Shown: positions 41,781 through 51,244, counted from the stretch's first letter. The stretch: 59,822 bases of DNA from Granulicella sp. (GCA_027450185.1 DAIDKF010000004.1:78044-137865), one strand, 5' to 3'. The notes: generated by a model not told the origin, from the sequence alone. Translations and numbers: made by a program.

Positions 41781-43340
41781 TCAGAAGTTCCGCAGTTGTA
41801 GTGCCATCTGGATGGCGGTATGGTTGATGACGCCAAGAATAAACTGGGGGTAGAGTCCCAAAGTAAACATGAGTCCAATGGTTGGAATGAGAGCCAATCG
41901 CTCACTGAGAGTTAGATCGGGAAGATGAGCCCAGTTCTCCTCAAGTGGCCCATAGAAAACGCGTTGCAGGGTGCCGAGGAAAAAGATGGCAGTAATCATC
42001 AGGCCAAGCACTGATAGTGCGGCGGCCCACGTTACGAGTGGGAATGTGCCTTCAAATATTAAGAACTCTCCGATAAACCCGTTTAGACCAGGCAGGCCGA
42101 GCGAAGAGAAAATCGTAATTCCCATTAGCCCTGTAAAGACGGGTATTACTTTACGTAAGCCACCGAAGTCGTTCAAACCACGCAGTCCGCCAGTACGCTG
42201 TTCGAGCATTGCAACAAACCAGAAAAGCGTTGCAGCTGTTAGGCCGTGATTGAACATCTGGAGGAATACGCCGTTCATGGCTGCGTACTTCTGTGCCGTC
42301 AGGGTAGCATCGCCGCCCGTGATTTTGACGACGGCAAAGATGCCGAGCAGACAGTAGCCAAGATGATTGATGGATGAATAAGCGAAGATGCGTTTCAGAT
42401 CAGTCTGAGCAAGCGCGGCATAGGCCGAGAAGATAACCGTTGCGACTGCAAGCCACAGGAGTGGTGTCAGGATCTGTTGCATCTGCGCCCCGAATAGTGG
42501 GAGCAGTATCCGAAGAAAACCGTAGAGCCCCATCTTAGACATGGCACCGGTCAGTAGAATCGTTGTACCGCTTGGTGCTTCAGAGTAAGCGGAAGGCAGC
42601 CACGTGTGAAATGGAAGCAGAGGAACTTTGACGGCAAAGCCAAGGAATGCACCCAGGAAGATCACCATGGCGGTATGGTGTGGCGTGAAGAGATGCCATC
42701 CAAGTTCACCAATCACGGCAGGCATCAACTTATCGTTCTGCGCCAATTGTCCAAGTTCTGTGAGGTCAAAGGTCTTTGTTGCCAAATAGATCGCGAGGAA
42801 AGACATCAGCATCGCGACACTTCCCACCATCGTGTATATCAAGAACTGCATTGCAGCTTTTGCGCTATTTGGTCCACCCCACAACTTGATGAGGAAGAAT
42901 GCAGGAACCAGGCTCAACTCCCAAAAGATGAACCAATGAAAAAAGTTCAAAGCTGTGAACGTACCAAAGAGGCAGGATTGGAGCACCAGCATGAGGGAAA
43001 AGTAAAGGGGTACTCGTTTCTCGATGTGCCAGGATGCAAGCATGCCAATTGGTACGACGATGCAGGAGAGGAGCAGCATGAGCAGGCCCAGACCATCAAT
43101 CCCTACGCGATAATCCACGTTGAGCGACGGGATCCAGCGATGCAATTCCTGAAATTGATACCCATCGGCTACGGTACTAAAGCTGTGCCAGAGAATAAGA
43201 GTCAGAACCAGTGATATGAGGCTGAACAACAACGCAGTCCAACGTGCAAGAACCTTGTTTCTTCCACCAAGAGCTAGCACAGTGAGTGCGCCAAACAATG
43301 GGACTGCGGTCAAGGTTGTGATCCATGGAAAGGTGATCAT
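41781..43340 (-). CDS. nuoM: Complex I subunit NuoM (canonical-like copy, NuoM1)
   Basis: A 519-residue antiporter-like pump with the full set of expected charges: TM5 Glu in FIFWELSLVPAFFL (E141) and TM7 Lys in GFAVKVPLLPFHTWLP (K238), followed by MSKMGLYGFLRI. It is closer to standard NuoM than the next gene. Its ATG overlaps the stop of nuoL by four bases (ATGA). It lies between NuoL and the second NuoM in the gene order and, by analogy to known complexes, probably also in the membrane arm. Confidence 0.96.
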   Translation of the reverse strand: MITFPWITTLTAVPLFGALTVLALGGRNKVLARWTALLFSLISLVLTLILWHSFSTVADGYQFQELHRWIPSLNVDYRVGIDGLGLLMLLLSCIVVPIGMLASWHIEKRVPLYFSLMLVLQSCLFGTFTALNFFHWFIFWELSLVPAFFLIKLWGGPNSAKAAMQFLIYTMVGSVAMLMSFLAIYLATKTFDLTELGQLAQNDKLMPAVIGELGWHLFTPHHTAMVIFLGAFLGFAVKVPLLPFHTWLPSAYSEAPSGTTILLTGAMSKMGLYGFLRILLPLFGAQMQQILTPLLWLAVATVIFSAYAALAQTDLKRIFAYSSINHLGYCLLGIFAVVKITGGDATLTAQKYAAMNGVFLQMFNHGLTAATLFWFVAMLEQRTGGLRGLNDFGGLRKVIPVFTGLMGITIFSSLGLPGLNGFIGEFLIFEGTFPLVTWAAALSVLGLMITAIFFLGTLQRVFYGPLEENWAHLPDLTLSERLALIPTIGLMFTLGLYPQFILGVINHTAIQMALQLRNF

Positions 43341-45448
43341 ATCTTGGCCTTCCAGAGCAGCAATAGGGTGAAGGCAATACCCGCCCCTGCGACAATCTTC
43401 AAATATCCCTGTATTCGGCCGGCCTGTAGGAGTGAAAGGATCTGACCACTACGCGATACACTTTGACATCCTTCATCGAATCCAGAATTAACAACGTGCG
43501 TGTCTAAGAAATTATCCAAGTGAGCCAGTCCAAGCACAATGTTGGTCACCGTCTTGACAGCGCCGTTCCAAATCCATCGGTCAAGCCAATCGGAGATCTT
43601 TGAGAGTTGAGTGTTCAGGTTAATGACGGTGGCTCCATACAGTGCATCCACATAAAACGCATGGCCTAGGAAGGTAAATAGTGGCGGTGATAGCTTGCCT
43701 AAGTTATCTGGAGCCTCCGCACTCTTGATTGGACGGCGACCGTAGATCCACCAGCCTATTCCCAGGCCCAGGAGAACGATGACCGAGGAGGACAGCATTA
43801 CCGGGAGCATGCTCCCCTCTGAGAGAGCGCCGAAGTCAACTGCTAACTGAGTAGCATCGAGAAAAGATTGGAACCAAGGCCATGCGGGAGTCCCAAAGAA
43901 GCCCAGTAACAAAGCAACCGGAGCAAGGAGCATTAGCGGAACCGTCATGACCTTTGGGCTCTCATGTGGAGAGTTCGAGCCATGGTGGCTTGAATGATCT
44001 GGGGACACTGGAGAATGCGAATGGCCCTCACTGCTTTCAGTCAGACGCGACTTACCACCAAATATATAAAACATCTGGCGTGACATGTAGAAGGCCGTGA
44101 GCAAAGCGGCAAAAGCGCCCATATAATACGGTGCCTGGGAGATGTTCCAGGAGTGGGCCGCGTGAAGAATCTCGTCCTTGCTCCAGAATCCAGAAAAGAA
44201 AAAGGGGAATCCGCAGAGCGCGAGCATACCCACGGTATACGTCGCGAAAGTAAAGGGCATCAACTTCCTCAGGCCACCCATGCGCCGAATATCTTGTTCT
44301 CCCGAGCAGCCATGAATAACGGATCCAGCGCCCAGGAACAACAGAGACTTGAAGAATGCATGGGTAATCAGATGAAACATGCCTACAGCCACGCCACCGA
44401 CCCCTAGACCCATCATCATGTAACCTAATTGTGAGACGGTGGAGTACGCGAGAATCCGTTTGATATCGAATTGCGCGACAGCGATGACGGCACCGAATAG
44501 AGCGGTGATCGCACCTATCCATGTCACTGCCTGCAATGCTGTAGACGTCGTTAGTTCTGTTGCGATTCCGGAATGCGCACTCATCAGAGGGTAGACGCGG
44601 GCAACGAGAAATACACCGGCTGCCACCATGGTTGCGGCGTGAATCAACGCGCTTACCGGCGTTGGGCCCTCCATCGCGTCCGGCAGCCAAACATGCAATG
44701 GAAATTGGCCGGACTTGCCGATTGCCCCACAGAAGACCAGCAGTGCGATGCCTGTGGCGGAACAGAATCCGAGGGGGGTTGGCTGGGTCAGGAGATGATT
44801 GATGGAAGTGGATTCAAGGCAGCCGGCCCCGTTATTGTAAAAGAGTAGCGTTCCCGATTGTGCATAGAGCCAGACGATTCCCAGAAAGAAGGGGAGATCT
44901 CCAATGCGAGTCGTAATGAATGCCTTTTTCGATGCAGCAGCGGCACTCGGCTTTTCGTACCAGAAGCCAATGAGAAGATAGGACGTAAGCCCAACAATTT
45001 CCCAGCACATGAAGAGCAGAAGCAGGTTGTTGGCAATGACGACACCAAGCATCGCGCTGGCGAACAGCGCCAGAAAACAAAAGAAGCGCGTGAAGTTGTC
45101 GTCGTGTTCCATGTATCCCACGCTATAAATGAAGATCAGCATGCCGACGAAGGTCACCATAACCAACATCACAGCCGTCAGGGGATTCAAGATCCATCCG
45201 AGTGACAGCCACTCATTGCCGAATTGAAACCAGCGGAAATTGAAGACCTGTTGGGTAGCCTGACCGTTGCTGCGAAGCAAGAGTACATGCGCAAACGCCC
45301 ATACGGAAAGAAGGAAAGAGATTGCCATTGAGCCGATGGCGAGTGACGCAGCCATCGCTCGACTCTTCCGCTTTGCAAGGGCACTTATTCCCGCCGCAAG
45401 GAGCGGCAACACGGGAACCAGCCAGAGATTTCGTACGATCCAGTTCAT
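43337..45448 (-). CDS. nuoL: Complex I subunit NuoL with lengthened lateral helix
   Basis: A 703-residue protein, longer than the about 613 of E. coli NuoL. The TM5 Glu lies in FMCWEIVGLTSYLLIGF (E150) and the TM7 Lys in GAIGKSGQFPLHVWLPDAMEG (K245 shown here within a shortened context). After the 14 core helices comes a His/Ser-rich loop (SEGHSHSPVSPDHSSHHGSN, about 500-525), then the amphipathic lateral helix and a last membrane helix (about 672-700). Between YVDALYG and LLQAGRIQGY there are 79 residues, about 25 more than usual. The extra part repeats the pattern xxLDxxxxNxxx: DWLDRWIWNG (620-629) and NFLDTHVVNS (646-655), 26 residues apart. This fits the lengthened helix expected for a complex with an additional pump subunit. 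Confidence 0.95.
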   Translation of the reverse strand: MNWIVRNLWLVPVLPLLAAGISALAKRKSRAMAASLAIGSMAISFLLSVWAFAHVLLLRSNGQATQQVFNFRWFQFGNEWLSLGWILNPLTAVMLVMVTFVGMLIFIYSVGYMEHDDNFTRFFCFLALFASAMLGVVIANNLLLLFMCWEIVGLTSYLLIGFWYEKPSAAAASKKAFITTRIGDLPFFLGIVWLYAQSGTLLFYNNGAGCLESTSINHLLTQPTPLGFCSATGIALLVFCGAIGKSGQFPLHVWLPDAMEGPTPVSALIHAATMVAAGVFLVARVYPLMSAHSGIATELTTSTALQAVTWIGAITALFGAVIAVAQFDIKRILAYSTVSQLGYMMMGLGVGGVAVGMFHLITHAFFKSLLFLGAGSVIHGCSGEQDIRRMGGLRKLMPFTFATYTVGMLALCGFPFFFSGFWSKDEILHAAHSWNISQAPYYMGAFAALLTAFYMSRQMFYIFGGKSRLTESSEGHSHSPVSPDHSSHHGSNSPHESPKVMTVPLMLLAPVALLLGFFGTPAWPWFQSFLDATQLAVDFGALSEGSMLPVMLSSSVIVLLGLGIGWWIYGRRPIKSAEAPDNLGKLSPPLFTFLGHAFYVDALYGATVINLNTQLSKISDWLDRWIWNGAVKTVTNIVLGLAHLDNFLDTHVVNSGFDEGCQSVSRSGQILSLLQAGRIQGYLKIVAGAGIAFTLLLLWKAKI

Positions 45449-45558
45449 TGAGCGCCAGTAAATCGTTGTAGGTTGATAATAAGACTCTGTTGGTGTTCAA
45501 AATAGGCAGCAAATCTAGAATGGTTGAAGTTGCTACCTAGTAATCTTTTCATCCGCTG

Positions 45559-45870
45559 CTAACCCTTCATCGAGTTCATCTGGTCTAAATCTGTTGTTTT
45601 AGAATGCCGGTAGACGGCGAGGATGATACTCAAACCGACGGCTGCCTCTGCAGCGGCAACACTGATAGAAAAAATAGCGAACATGATACCGGTTAATGCT
45701 TCAGGATGGGGTCCATAGCGCCAAAAGGCTATGAAATTCAAGTTTGCCGCGTTGAGCATCAATTCGATTCCGATGAGCACCAGAATCGCGTTGCGCCGCG
45801 TCAGGGCACCGGCCAGGCCAATGGAGAACAGCAGAGCCGACAAGAGCAGATAGCCTGACATTGGTGTCAT
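45559..45870 (-). CDS. nuoK: Complex I subunit NuoK
   Basis: A 103-residue protein with three membrane helices, part of the E-channel and quinone-side membrane arm. It has the conserved Glu in helix 2 (IGIELMLNAANLNFIAF), and the second conserved Glu in helix 3 region (AAAEAAVGLSIILAV). It overlaps nuoJ by four bases. A 110-base gap separates it from nuoL; nothing recognisable lies there. Confidence 0.95.
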   Translation of the reverse strand: MTPMSGYLLLSALLFSIGLAGALTRRNAILVLIGIELMLNAANLNFIAFWRYGPHPEALTGIMFAIFSISVAAAEAAVGLSIILAVYRHSKTTDLDQMNSMKG

Positions 45871-46367
45871 TTCGTCCTCCGTGTCTCATCCATTGCTAGT
45901 ATGCCCGCTCCAATGAGTGCAGCAGTTAAGAGTAGTCCGATGATTTCCAGTGGCAGAACAAATCGATGCATCAGCGCAACACCGATCTCGTTGACCGGCG
46001 CTTCAGGCTCAGGTCCAAGTACTGCCAGCGCGCCGGTTCCTGACCAGACGGCCCAACCCAGGACTGCAAATACAACCAAAGCGATGAGCGCTCCAGAGAC
46101 ACGAAAAGAGGAGGAGCCGGTCAACACAGCGGGCTCTGCGCTCCTCGTCATCATGATGGCAAATGCAGCTAGAATGGCAACCGCACCGACATACACGAGA
46201 ATCTGCGTGAAGCCAACAAATTGCGCCCCTAGTTGTAAATAGAGAGCGGCTAGACTGACCAAGCCAAGCGTCAGCGCCAGGACGCAATGCACCAGATTTT
46301 TCAGGCTCATCGCCGCGGCGGTTCCGGTGATCGTAGTTGCGGCGAGTAGCAAAAATGTGATTGTCAT
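45867..46367 (-). CDS. nuoJ: Complex I subunit NuoJ
   Basis: A 166-residue protein with five predicted membrane helices. The conserved helix-3 segment reads QILVYVGAVAILAAFAIMM, typical of NuoJ, which contributes the flexible pi-bulge helix that couples quinone reduction to proton pumping. It starts 83 bases behind the nuoH stop; this gap contains a perfect Crp-type palindrome (46430-46449). Thus nuoJKLMMN may have an additional promoter or control point. The downstream end overlaps nuoK by four bases. Confidence 0.93.
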   Translation of the reverse strand: MTITFLLLAATTITGTAAAMSLKNLVHCVLALTLGLVSLAALYLQLGAQFVGFTQILVYVGAVAILAAFAIMMTRSAEPAVLTGSSSFRVSGALIALVVFAVLGWAVWSGTGALAVLGPEPEAPVNEIGVALMHRFVLPLEIIGLLLTAALIGAGILAMDETRRTK

Positions 46368-46429
46368 CTTGATACGATTCCGACCCTGAAAAGTAAGTAG
46401 ATACAGATGAACATACTGGAGACTACAAC

Positions 46430-46449
46430 CCTGTGACGTTCGTCACAGG
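46430..46449. promoter_or_regulatory. Crp/Fnr-type palindrome upstream of nuoJ
   Basis: CCTGTGACG-TT-CGTCACAGG is a perfect palindrome with nine-base arms and contains TGTGA-N6-TCACA, the exact consensus core of E. coli Crp. Its centre lies about 72 bases before the nuoJ start and directly behind nuoH. It could also fold as an 8-bp RNA hairpin with a GTTC or GAAC loop; there is no T-run after it. Confidence 0.6.
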
Positions 46450-46450
46450 T

Positions 46451-47626
46451 CTAGCTCGCGAAGCGATAGGTGCGCACATGAAACGATTTGCCACGCCTTA
46501 TTCCACGGCTCAATAACACACAAGAAACAATGACGAGCAAGCTATCAATCAACCAGCGTGTAAACCCAGCAGGTATCAAGTGCCATACGCCCGCGCCAAC
46601 AATATTAATAATTGATAGGGGCAACATGAACTTCCACGCAAAATTCATCAGTTGATCCATGCGAAGCCGGGGAAGCGTTCCGCGAACCCAGATAAAGGCC
46701 ATGATGATGATGAGTAGCTTTACGAAGAACCACACATAGGATGGAATCCACGTCAGAAAAGAAAATGGAGCGGCCCATCCACCAAGAAATAGCGTAATTG
46801 CCATCGCACTGGTGGCGAACATGCCAAGATATTCGCCAAGAAAGAATAGGGCAAACTTAAAGCCGGAGTATTCAATGTAATAACCTGCAATGATTTCCGA
46901 TTCTCCCTCGGGCATATCGAAGGGACAGCGATTGGATTCCGCCGTTGCTGCAATCATGAAGATAACAAACCCGGTAAGGCCCCACGGGGTAAATACATAC
47001 CAACGTGGCCATATACCCGTGTAACCTGCCTGCATATTTACAATTGCTACAGTAGACAGGGACCCGGCGGCCATGATCACAACGACAGATGCAAGTACCA
47101 ACGGCATTTCATAACTGATCATCTGGGCTATGGCTCGCATCGCCCCGAGCAGGGAATACTTGCTCCGGCTCGACCACCCGGCCATGAAGACCGATAGCTC
47201 TACCATAGAGCCCACAGCAAAAAAGAACAGTACGCCAGCATTCAGATTGGCGAGCACCATATTCTTGCCAATAGGTAGAACGGAATAAACCACGAAGGAA
47301 GCAATGACGAGCATGACTGGTGCGAGGAAGTGAACCACCTGATCTGCCGTACGGGGAATAATATCTTCTTTGGTCAGCGATTTGATGCCGTCCGCCATGG
47401 GTTGCAGAATTCCAAACGGGCCTACACGATTCGGGCCGTACCGGTTCTGCATTCTGCCCAGTCCCTTGCGTTCAAGGACTGTTGTGATCGCAAACAACAG
47501 CGGAAAGGCTACGAGGACAGGCACGACGGAAAGCACCGCAGAGACTATCGGTTGAAGGGCTGCTGGCACGTAAGCCAGGAGCCAGTGCTTCAGCAGCACA
47601 AAGATCTGATCGATCATTTCAGGCAT
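46451..47626 (-). CDS. nuoH: Complex I subunit NuoH
   Basis: A 391-residue membrane subunit at the quinone site, joining the peripheral and membrane arms. Signatures: ERKGLGRMQNRYGPNRVGPFG (first loop, shortened here to RKGLGRMQNRYGPNRVGP), IIPRTADQVVHFLAPV, and the acidic loop AESNRCPFDMPEGESEII with the conserved Glu and Asp residues of the quinone/E-channel entrance. A Cys replaces the more usual Pro after NR. It follows nuoI rather than preceding it, an inversion of the usual H-I order. It starts 54 bases behind nuoI. Confidence 0.96.
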   Translation of the reverse strand: MPEMIDQIFVLLKHWLLAYVPAALQPIVSAVLSVVPVLVAFPLLFAITTVLERKGLGRMQNRYGPNRVGPFGILQPMADGIKSLTKEDIIPRTADQVVHFLAPVMLVIASFVVYSVLPIGKNMVLANLNAGVLFFFAVGSMVELSVFMAGWSSRSKYSLLGAMRAIAQMISYEMPLVLASVVVIMAAGSLSTVAIVNMQAGYTGIWPRWYVFTPWGLTGFVIFMIAATAESNRCPFDMPEGESEIIAGYYIEYSGFKFALFFLGEYLGMFATSAMAITLFLGGWAAPFSFLTWIPSYVWFFVKLLIIIMAFIWVRGTLPRLRMDQLMNFAWKFMLPLSIINIVGAGVWHLIPAGFTRWLIDSLLVIVSCVLLSRGIRRGKSFHVRTYRFAS

Positions 47627-47680
47627 ATGTCCATACCGTCCGCCGTAATATACAGAATCCTTGATTGACCACCGAGCTCA

Positions 47681-48307
47681 TCACTTTGTCTCTCCGGCTT
47701 CAGGAGTGGCCATCGGCGCTGGTGTTGCTGCCTTTGCCTCTGTGGTCTGTCGTGCCTTTGCTTCAGCTTTCGCGCGTTCCTCAGCAAGAGCTGCATCCAC
47801 AGCAGTAGCCTCCGTGGGATGAATCTTGTTGTAGTATTCGTTCGATTTTGCCAACTGTTCCTTGCGCAACAGCAAGCCGCCGAACCGGTCCTCCGAGCTC
47901 ATTTCGAACTCAACATTCATCTTGATGGCGTCAAAGGGACATACCTCCACGCATATCTGGCAACTCATGCAGACCGAGATGTCGATATTGAATGTCGTTG
48001 GATAGAACTGAAGCTTACCCGTGGCGTCAGGCTTTTTATCTTTGCTCTTTTCGATGTAGATGCATTTGGGCGGGCATTCCTTCTCGCAGATCTGGCAGGA
48101 TACACACCGTAAACCTGCTTCCCATTCAGTGCCGTCGTATACCAGAAATGGGAAGTCACGGGTTGCCTCAATTTGCGGTAGACGCTCCTCTGGAAATTGA
48201 ATCGTCGTCAACCGATCCTTGCTTACATAGCTGCCAAGAAAATTGCGCGCAGTCTCGGTCAAGCCCTTCAGGATGCCTTCACCTAGCACAGTTAGCTCCC
48301 CTCGCAT
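47681..48307 (-). CDS. nuoI: Complex I subunit NuoI (2 x [4Fe-4S] ferredoxin-like)
   Basis: A 208-residue peripheral subunit that carries clusters N6a and N6b. Two CxxCxxCxxxCP motifs are clear: CVSCQICEKECPPKC (about residues 78-92) and CMSCQICVEVCPFDA (about 117-131). A charged Ala/Glu/Lys-rich tail of about 40 residues extends past the core. In a complex without NuoEFG it is the outermost Fe-S protein still encoded here and thus a likely docking site for ferredoxin. The gene order places it between nuoD and nuoH. No strong Shine-Dalgarno precedes the ATG; a second ATG lies just upstream. Confidence 0.95.
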   Translation of the reverse strand: MRGELTVLGEGILKGLTETARNFLGSYVSKDRLTTIQFPEERLPQIEATRDFPFLVYDGTEWEAGLRCVSCQICEKECPPKCIYIEKSKDKKPDATGKLQFYPTTFNIDISVCMSCQICVEVCPFDAIKMNVEFEMSSEDRFGGLLLRKEQLAKSNEYYNKIHPTEATAVDAALAEERAKAEAKARQTTEAKAATPAPMATPEAGETK

Positions 48308-48376
48308 TCATGTATGCGGCCATATTCTCTGAAAGGAAAACTCTCAGTGCGGTTCCTTCGAACTGCGTAGTAGAAC

Positions 48377-49537
48377 TCAACGATCCACCTCTCCCAAAAC
48401 AATATCGACGCTTCCAAGAATGATCACGATGTCCGCCACATTCTGGCCTAAACACATATCTTCGAGTAGTGTCAGATTGATCAGACTTGGGGGGCGCACG
48501 CGGTAGCGGTAGGGACTCGCGGTACCATCGCTGATCAGATAGAAGCCGAGCTCACCTTTGGGGCCCTCAATTCGGCCGTATGCTTCACCTGCCTTCGGGC
48601 GGAAGCCGCGAATCTTTGTATTAGGATCCATGATCGGGCCGGCAGGAAGATCCCGCATGGCCTGTTTTAGAATCTCAATCGACTCTCGCATCTCGAGCGC
48701 GCGCAGCATGTACCTGTCATAGACGTCGCCATGTTCTCCTAGCGGTACCCTGAAAGAGAAGCGGTCGTAGATGCCGTACTTATCTACTTTCCGGAGATCA
48801 TAATTCACCCCCGAGGCCCTCGCCATCGGGCCGCTGATGCCGGCATTGATCGCCTGTTCCCGGGTAACCACTCCGACTCCCTGGGTTCGCGCCATCAGAA
48901 TTTCATTGCTCGTCAGCAGGTTTTCAAATTCGTCCAGAAACTGCGGAAACCCATCGATAACCTTTTGTGCCTGCTGCAGCCAATTAGCCGGTACGTCCAC
49001 GCGGCAGCCGCCAAAGCGCATGTAGTTGCACATCATGCGAGCCCCGGTCAGAGCTTCAAACAGGTCCAGAACTTTCTCGCGCTCGCGAAAGGCGTACATC
49101 AAAGGCGTTCCGCTCGCGCCCATATCCTGCATCAGGAATCCCACCAGGCCGGCGTGGTTCTGCAGCCGTGTCAGCTCACCCGTAATTATCCGGAGGTACT
49201 CCGCGCGCTCTGGTACCTGAATGCCCGCTAGCTTTTCTACGGCCAAAGCGTATGCCCAGTTGTTGGTGATCGAGCAGATGTAGTCCAGTCGGTCGGTATA
49301 GGGCATGCATCCGAGATAGCTCTCGGTCTCGGCTATCTTCTCGTGATTGCGATGCAGATAGCCAAACACAGGCTTCAGTTTCACGACCTTCTCGCCGTCC
49401 AGCGTCACGTCCATGCGAAAAACGCCGTGGGTGGAGGGATGCTGTGGCCCCATCGATACTTCAAGCAACTGCCCCTCACTCCGATCGCTGGAGGGTCCCG
49501 GGACCAAATCTATGGGGGTCTCCGTCAAGATGCTCAT
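48377..49537 (-). CDS. nuoD: Complex I subunit NuoD (49-kDa)
   Basis: A 386-residue peripheral subunit related to the large subunit of [NiFe] hydrogenases, forming part of the quinone pocket. The N-terminus carries [20 protein letters not shown], with the loop His residues next to the quinone site, and the C-terminus ends with the typical [12 protein letters not shown]. It overlaps the stop of nuoC by four bases (ATGA). NuoC and NuoD are separate here, unlike the fused NuoCD of E. coli. Confidence 0.96.
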   Translation of the reverse strand: MSILTETPIDLVPGPSSDRSEGQLLEVSMGPQHPSTHGVFRMDVTLDGEKVVKLKPVFGYLHRNHEKIAETESYLGCMPYTDRLDYICSITNNWAYALAVEKLAGIQVPERAEYLRIITGELTRLQNHAGLVGFLMQDMGASGTPLMYAFREREKVLDLFEALTGARMMCNYMRFGGCRVDVPANWLQQAQKVIDGFPQFLDEFENLLTSNEILMARTQGVGVVTREQAINAGISGPMARASGVNYDLRKVDKYGIYDRFSFRVPLGEHGDVYDRYMLRALEMRESIEILKQAMRDLPAGPIMDPNTKIRGFRPKAGEAYGRIEGPKGELGFYLISDGTASPYRYRVRPPSLINLTLLEDMCLGQNVADIVIILGSVDIVLGEVDR

Positions 49538-50166
49538 AACCCTCCCTCCGCGGCCTGGTGTGCCTGAGCCCGTTTCAGCACCTCATCATGAGCGGTTGGC
49601 TCGTACTCATAATCGTCCGGATCGACATAATCTCTGCGCATCGGATGGTCTTCAAACCCTTCCCACATCAGCAACCGGCGCAGATCAGGGTGCCCGTCGA
49701 AGACAATGCCAAACAGGTCGAATATCTCGCGCTCCTGGTACTCCGCACTCCGCCAGAGCGGCGTCAGCGACGGCAGGTGGACGCGCTCAGTGCGATCCTC
49801 TGTTCGCATCCGCAGAACCAGCGGGCCCTGACGCTGCTCAACCGAGAACAGGTGATAGACCGCTTCCAGATATCCGCCGGTCTGGGTTTTTACGACCTCG
49901 TCAACGTCCTTCTCCATACCATCGACGATCTTCTTCGTCTTGACCTTGGTTGAGATCTCTTTGATGGGCCAATCGATACCCGTGACGTTTGAGCAATAAT
50001 CGAACTGTCGATTCGTTGCATCACGCAAGTAACTCGACACCGCAAATGCATGATCGGCATCGATCAACAGGGAATGCTGACCAGACGGGCTGCCATTGGG
50101 GATGATCTCCAACCGGCAGCCGGGAACGTTCGCCTCGATTTCGGACTTAATTTCTTCCAGATTCAT
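49534..50166 (-). CDS. nuoC: Complex I subunit NuoC (30-kDa)
   Basis: A 210-residue peripheral subunit. From the ATG at 50166 ([14 protein letters not shown]) it has the conserved block [20 protein letters not shown] and the later [22 protein letters not shown] that characterise NuoC. The start overlaps the 3' end of nuoB by 20 bases. A longer frame upstream has no support. A short insert with [18 protein letters not shown] lies in the middle of the protein, which is not part of the usual core. Confidence 0.94.
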   Translation of the reverse strand: MNLEEIKSEIEANVPGCRLEIIPNGSPSGQHSLLIDADHAFAVSSYLRDATNRQFDYCSNVTGIDWPIKEISTKVKTKKIVDGMEKDVDEVVKTQTGGYLEAVYHLFSVEQRQGPLVLRMRTEDRTERVHLPSLTPLWRSAEYQEREIFDLFGIVFDGHPDLRRLLMWEGFEDHPMRRDYVDPDDYEYEPTAHDEVLKRAQAHQAAEGGL

Positions 50167-50788
50167 TCTTGCCTGCAATGGAGATGTTGACCAGGGGAGC
50201 TTTCCACACTTCACTGTTCTGTGTAGGGACAAGATCGTGCGCGCTAAACTCCGGCACGACGAATTCGCTTGGCAAATCAGCGTTCAAGTGACGCGGCCTG
50301 TTGGGTCCGGTCAGATATTGCTCGTCTATCTTCTTCTGCAGCATCAGAAATGCGTCGATCAGCGCCTCCGGACGCGGCGGGCATCCAGGAATGTATACAT
50401 CCACCGGGATATAACGATCGATGCCCTTGAGCACGTTATATCCCTGCTTGAAGGGCCCGCCGGAGATGGCACATGCACCCATGGAGATCACGTACTTGGG
50501 TTCTGGCATCTGGTTATAGAGCCGCACAACCTGCGGCGCCATCTTTTTGGTCACCGTCCCGGCTACAATCATCAGGTCGGCTTGTCGCGGAGAAGGGCGG
50601 AAGACCTCGGCACCGAATCGCGCAAGATCATAGCGTGCCATGGTGGCAGCTATCATCTCAATGGCGCAGCAGGCGAGGCCGAAATTCAACGGCCAGAGGG
50701 AACTTCTGCGGCCCCAGTTGTAGAGCTCCTGAAGAGACGTGGCAACTACTCCTTGACGCCTCAACTCACTCTTTAGCTGTTCATCCAT
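50147..50788 (-). CDS. nuoB: Complex I subunit NuoB (PSST)
   Basis: A 213-residue peripheral subunit carrying cluster N2, which passes electrons to quinone. The Cys ligands are visible in [19 protein letters not shown] (the CC pair), [11 protein letters not shown] and [13 protein letters not shown]. An extended C-terminal tail of about 45 residues (from [10 protein letters not shown] on) is longer than in many NuoB proteins. It overlaps nuoC by 20 bases and is 84 bases behind nuoA. Confidence 0.96.
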   Translation of the reverse strand: MDEQLKSELRRQGVVATSLQELYNWGRRSSLWPLNFGLACCAIEMIAATMARYDLARFGAEVFRPSPRQADLMIVAGTVTKKMAPQVVRLYNQMPEPKYVISMGACAISGGPFKQGYNVLKGIDRYIPVDVYIPGCPPRPEALIDAFLMLQKKIDEQYLTGPNRPRHLNADLPSEFVVPEFSAHDLVPTQNSEVWKAPLVNISIAGKNESGRN

Positions 50789-50872
50789 TCTTCAGACCTT
50801 CAAACGTTCAAAGTTGAATCGGTTGTTGCAGCTGACACACCGATATTGAGAACAATCTGCTTCACGTAAGAA

Positions 50873-51244
50873 CTAACTCCAGGACAGCACGTTCTTCTGG
50901 CAGGCCCAAACCAGACCCTCCACCAGCAGGATCAGAAACACCAGCATGGCGACGGATTCTGCTGCCGTGAATCCACCAAATGCCACGGCGAACGGCAAAA
51001 GGAAGATGGCTTCCACGTCGAAGATCAGAAAGATAATCGCATAGATGTAATAGCCCGGCTTGAATTTGATCCAGGCGTCACCGGTCGACTCCAGTCCGCA
51101 CTCATAGATTGCATTTTTTGTGGGACCAGATTTCTGGGGCGAAAACTTCCGCGCCCAAACCCACGCAAGCGCCAGTGGTCCGACCGCGAAGCCAGCGCCA
51201 CCGAGCAGCAATACGATAACCGGCAGATAAACAGAGTTCGTCAT
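50873..51244 (-). CDS. nuoA: Complex I subunit NuoA
   Basis: A 123-residue membrane subunit with three helices. The conserved loop reads YECGLESTGDAWIKFKPGYY, followed by AIIFLIFDVEAIFLLPFA with the conserved Asp and Glu. The start is the ATG at 51244, backed by AGGAAG; an earlier in-frame start reaches into the nifJ-like gene and is unlikely. It is the first gene of the minus-strand nuo operon and is divergent from the nifJ-like gene. Confidence 0.95.
   Translation of the reverse strand: MTNSVYLPVIVLLLGGAGFAVGPLALAWVWARKFSPQKSGPTKNAIYECGLESTGDAWIKFKPGYYIYAIIFLIFDVEAIFLLPFAVAFGGFTAAESVAMLVFLILLVEGLVWACQKNVLSWS

Noticed and set aside
42606-43214. Open frame of 202 codons antisense to nuoM
   Set aside because: Charged His/Gln/Glu-rich product; complement of the hydrophobic nuoM sequence.
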